The notes beneath the pieces were generated by a model. That model searched no databases, was not told the DNA's origin, and saw only the letters and a program-made list of their open reading frames with translations. The position numbers and the translations under genes are program-made. Of a stretch of 53,863 nucleotides of DNA, positions 51,290 through 53,863 are shown in pieces. Position 1 is the first letter of the stretch, and each line of letters begins with the position of its first letter. Origin of the DNA: Gammaproteobacteria bacterium (GTDB taxonomy: Bacteria; Pseudomonadota; Gammaproteobacteria; Steroidobacterales; Steroidobacteraceae); NCBI GenBank assembly GCA_018970145.1, contig JAGWWY010000014.1, forward strand, positions 1 to 53,863, read 5' to 3'.

Positions 51290-53378
51290 TCTTCAAATGC
51301 TGATCCAACCACCCAAGCACTTCTGAGTGCCAACGCAAGCTGTTGGCGGGCTTGAGTATCCAGTGGTTCTCATCCGGGAAAAATACGAAGCGGCTTGGAA
51401 CACCTTGGCGCTGTAATGCCGTGAAGGTCGCAAGACCCTGCGAGTAGGGCACGCGATAGTCGAGCGCGCCGTGGATCACGAGCATCGGTGTGCGCCACTT
51501 CGTCACGTGGTCCGCGGGGTTGAACTTCTCGTGGATCTTCGGCGTGAGGTAATACGGCCCGCCATTTTCCCACTCGGTGAACCAAAGTTCTTCGGTGGTG
51601 TAGTACATCGTCCGCTGATCAAAGATGCCGGCGTGGTTGACGATGCACTGGAATCGATCCGACCAGTTGCCGGCGATCCAGTTTTGCATGAAGCCGCCAT
51701 AGGAAGCGCCGAGCGAGCACGCACGGGTGCCATCGAGCCAGTCATAGCGACCGAGTGCCGCCTCAAGACCCTTTTGTAGATCGACGAGCGGTTTGCCACC
51801 CCAGTCCTGACTGATCGAGTCGGTGAAAGCCTGCCCGTAACCCGGCGAACCATGGAAGTCGATGAACACGACGGCATAGCCTGCACCCGCGTAGACCTGC
51901 GGATTCCAGCGCCACGACCATTGGTTCGAGAAACTGACCTGCGGTCCACCGTGCACGATGAAGGCGATGGGGTATTTCTTGCCGCGCTCGAAACCCGCGG
52001 GTTTCATCACGTAACCGTAGACCGTTTCGTCGTTCCAACCTTTGAACGAGAACTGCTCGAACTCGCCGAACTCTCGCTCGGCGAGCAGGGTTTGATTGAC
52101 GGCAGTGAGCGGTCTCGGCGCGGGCGGAAGTACGGCACGCGAGTTGGCTGCCTTCGAGGATTTCGATACCAGATATAAATCGGGCGGTGAGTCGAGCGAT
52201 GCCCAGGTCATCACGACGCCATCGCGCGTGGGTGAAAAACCTTGCACTTGACCGTTGCTGAGCAGTCGTTGCCGATAACCTGACTTCGGGTCGATCTCAA
52301 CGAGTGCCGTCTGGCCGAGATCGTCTGCGGTCGCGATGAGCTTGCGGCCATCGAAGTTCGCGGCGATGTGGCCGACCGAGCGATCCCAGTCGGCGGTGAG
52401 TGCGCGTGTTTCGTTATCCACGCCGCTGCGTAGCATCACGACATAACGATCGGCTTCGAAGCCGGGGCGCGACATGGCAAGCCACGCGAGATCACCGTTG
52501 GCCAAAAATACGGGTTGTGCGTCCCACGCCGGATTGTCAGTGGTCAGGTTGCGCGTCTCGCCCGTGCCATCGGCGGCAACCTCATAAAGATCAAAATTGG
52601 TCGACCACGGTTCTTTGGCATCAGCAATGCGTGCCGAGAACACGATGCGCTGACCGTCCGGGCTGAAGGTGTAGTCCTCCTCGCCACCGAAAGGCTTGGA
52701 GGGCACGTGCCCAAGGACGGCGCCTGAGACCAATTTGAACTCACTGGCCTTGCGATCGTTGCCGATCACGGCGGTGAACAGACGCGACAGCGTACCATCG
52801 CTCCACGTATCCCAATGACGGACGAAGAGTGCGTCGTAGCTCAGCGCTGACGCCTTGTCTTTCTTGCGCTCGCCTAGTCGGTCGGTCGTGCATTTGAGTT
52901 CGACACAGTCGGGGAATACTTCCATCGACACGGCGAGACGATCACCGCGCGGCGACACTTCGAACGAACCCACACCGAGCGGCAGTGAGGTCACTTGCTG
53001 CGCCTCGCCACCCTCGAGACCGATATGCCACACCTGCGACGAGCCGCTGCGGGTCGAGAGAAAATAGATGCCGCGACCATCCGGTGCCCAGCGCCCCGAG
53101 GAGTCGCTCGCCGGGTGTTGCGTGAGACGACGAGCGACGGGTCTCTCGTCGTTCAGATTGAGCAACCAAAGATCGACTTTGCCGCGGTTGGCTTCGATAT
53201 CGGTCTCGCGCAGGGCGAACACCACATGTCGTCCATCGGGCGAAACTTGCGGATCGGAGACTCGTGCAAGTCGCACGAGATCATCCGCCGAGAATGGCTT
53301 GGCGGCATTCGAGGCGAGGGCGGAGCTAGCCAAGAGCGCAAGACCCAGCAGTGGCAGGGCAGTCCAGTTCAGTCGCAT
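51252..53378 (-). CDS. Exported S9-family prolyl oligopeptidase-like peptidase
   Basis: 708 residues. The signal peptide is LPLLGLALLASSALA. An N-terminal seven-bladed propeller (VSPDGRHVVFAL, WAPDGRGIYFLS, FSPDGQRIVFSA) is followed by the alpha/beta hydrolase domain: nucleophile CSLGASYGGF, acid HGALDYRVP, His DENHWIL. It cleaves peptides, perhaps after proline or as dipeptidyl peptidase, in the periplasm. The ATG at 53378 was chosen for the signal peptide; the 67 residues upstream lack similarity. Confidence 0.92.
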   Translation of the reverse strand: MRLNWTALPLLGLALLASSALASNAAKPFSADDLVRLARVSDPQVSPDGRHVVFALRETDIEANRGKVDLWLLNLNDERPVARRLTQHPASDSSGRWAPDGRGIYFLSTRSGSSQVWHIGLEGGEAQQVTSLPLGVGSFEVSPRGDRLAVSMEVFPDCVELKCTTDRLGERKKDKASALSYDALFVRHWDTWSDGTLSRLFTAVIGNDRKASEFKLVSGAVLGHVPSKPFGGEEDYTFSPDGQRIVFSARIADAKEPWSTNFDLYEVAADGTGETRNLTTDNPAWDAQPVFLANGDLAWLAMSRPGFEADRYVVMLRSGVDNETRALTADWDRSVGHIAANFDGRKLIATADDLGQTALVEIDPKSGYRQRLLSNGQVQGFSPTRDGVVMTWASLDSPPDLYLVSKSSKAANSRAVLPPAPRPLTAVNQTLLAEREFGEFEQFSFKGWNDETVYGYVMKPAGFERGKKYPIAFIVHGGPQVSFSNQWSWRWNPQVYAGAGYAVVFIDFHGSPGYGQAFTDSISQDWGGKPLVDLQKGLEAALGRYDWLDGTRACSLGASYGGFMQNWIAGNWSDRFQCIVNHAGIFDQRTMYYTTEELWFTEWENGGPYYLTPKIHEKFNPADHVTKWRTPMLVIHGALDYRVPYSQGLATFTALQRQGVPSRFVFFPDENHWILKPANSLRWHSEVLGWLDQHLKTTRTPPATPPGN

Positions 53379-53440
53379 GGTTGTACTCCAGTGGCGATAC
53401 CGGTAAAACGAGCGCCCGATTGTACATCTGCCGCTTTCCG

Positions 53441-53863
53441 ATGCCTCTTGACGTGCGCGCCATCTGTTTTGACCTCGACGACACCTTTTGGGAGGTCCGA
53501 CCCGTGCTGCAACGCGCGGAGGCGCGTATGGCGGCTTTTCTGCAAGAGCAGCACCCGGTGCTAGGCGCTCGATTTGCACCGGAGGATCTCTATGCGCGGC
53601 GCATGGCGCTGGTCGAAGAACGCCCGGATCGAGCGCACGATATGACCTGGTTGCGCACCGAAGCCTTGCGACGCTTTGCGATCGAGCATGAACACGACCC
53701 GACGATCGCCGATGACGCTTTCGCCGTTTTCATCGACGCTCGTCATGATGTGACCTTGTTTGCGGATGTGCTGCCGGCGCTCAAGCGACTGTCGGGACGT
53801 TACCCGCTCGCCACCTTTTCAAACGGCAATGCCGATGTGCATCGTATCGGCATCGGTAGCCAC
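53441..53863 (+). CDS. HAD-superfamily phosphatase, N-terminal part
   Basis: 141 codons, continuing beyond the window. HAD motif I is FDLDDTFW, with nucleophile and acid/base Asp. Motif II is LATFSNGNADV. The cap helices lie between. The layout resembles YigB-like or phosphoglycolate-phosphatase-like HADs. The substrate is unknown. The ATG at 53441 lies 62 nt from the divergent S9 start. Confidence 0.82.
   Translation, partial: MPLDVRAICFDLDDTFWEVRPVLQRAEARMAAFLQEQHPVLGARFAPEDLYARRMALVEERPDRAHDMTWLRTEALRRFAIEHEHDPTIADDAFAVFIDARHDVTLFADVLPALKRLSGRYPLATFSNGNADVHRIGIGSH

Overview
The window is high-GC, densely packed bacterial chromosome. It most resembles a free-living gammaproteobacterium of the Xanthomonadales/Steroidobacterales type. 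This is an inference from the ttcA, alkB, nikR, yghU-like and padR homologues, three large TonB-dependent receptors, many signal-peptide-bearing hydrolases and peptidases, and the absence of Gram-positive features. No rRNA, tRNA or CRISPR array was found. The only clear mobile DNA is an IS3-family element at the left edge.

Layout. 1-1118: an IS3-family element cut by the window edge, inserted into the 3' part of a small secreted-protein gene (1116-1370). 1487-10739: a YghU-type glutathione transferase, a molybdopterin oxidoreductase divergent from a formylglycine-generating-enzyme-like lipoprotein, an alpha/beta hydrolase with a degenerate triad, an ASCH protein, a CpcT/CpeT-like protein, an EamA transporter, a secreted VOC protein and an NlpC/P60 peptidase. 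10750-14479: a leftward metal and stress block made of LysR, NikR, an exported Mn-type superoxide dismutase and an orphan family-5 solute-binding protein. 14586-16960: a divergent flavoprotein, small protein and histidine-bearing membrane protein operon that may be an undescribed membrane-linked redox module. 16971-21390: an Ig/RCC1-repeat lipoprotein, an AmiD-type amidase and a TspO-like protein with overlapping divergent start codons, and a monoacylglycerol-lipase-like hydrolase.

21423-31585: three TonB-dependent receptors around a regulator that fuses a response-regulator receiver to a MarR-type winged helix, followed by alkB. 31586-31977 holds no intact gene, only an antitoxin-like remnant and an AT-rich 16-bp inverted repeat. 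31978-35877: a 1299-residue fused flavin/iron-sulfur dehydrogenase. 35958-38574: a translationally coupled methyltransferase, DOMON-like and NamZ operon. 38558-43056: a Myb/SANT-like basic protein, an M3 oligopeptidase, a DUF374 acyltransferase and a divergent class I HMG-CoA reductase.

43143-46524: OsmC, an unknown exported protein, a CPXCG protein, and a PadR, HAAS-like membrane protein and DUF192 operon. 46650-51289: a rightward series of LEA14-like lipoprotein, a 44-residue membrane peptide, an Ada-like methyltransferase, MAPEG, TtcA, an ADP-ribosylglycohydrolase-like protein and an ATP-grasp ligase. 51252-53863: an S9 peptidase and the start of a HAD phosphatase.

Several themes recur: envelope and peptidoglycan handling (NlpC/P60, AmiD, NamZ, ATP-grasp), alkylation repair (AlkB, Ada-like), peroxide or superoxide and electrophile defence (SOD, OsmC, GST, MAPEG, VOC), and nutrient uptake through TonB receptors. 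The strongest candidates for something undescribed are the LysR-flanked flavoprotein/membrane operon, the receiver-MarR regulator amid TonB receptors, the divergent HMG-CoA reductase, and the TtcA, ADP-ribosylglycohydrolase-like and ATP-grasp operon.
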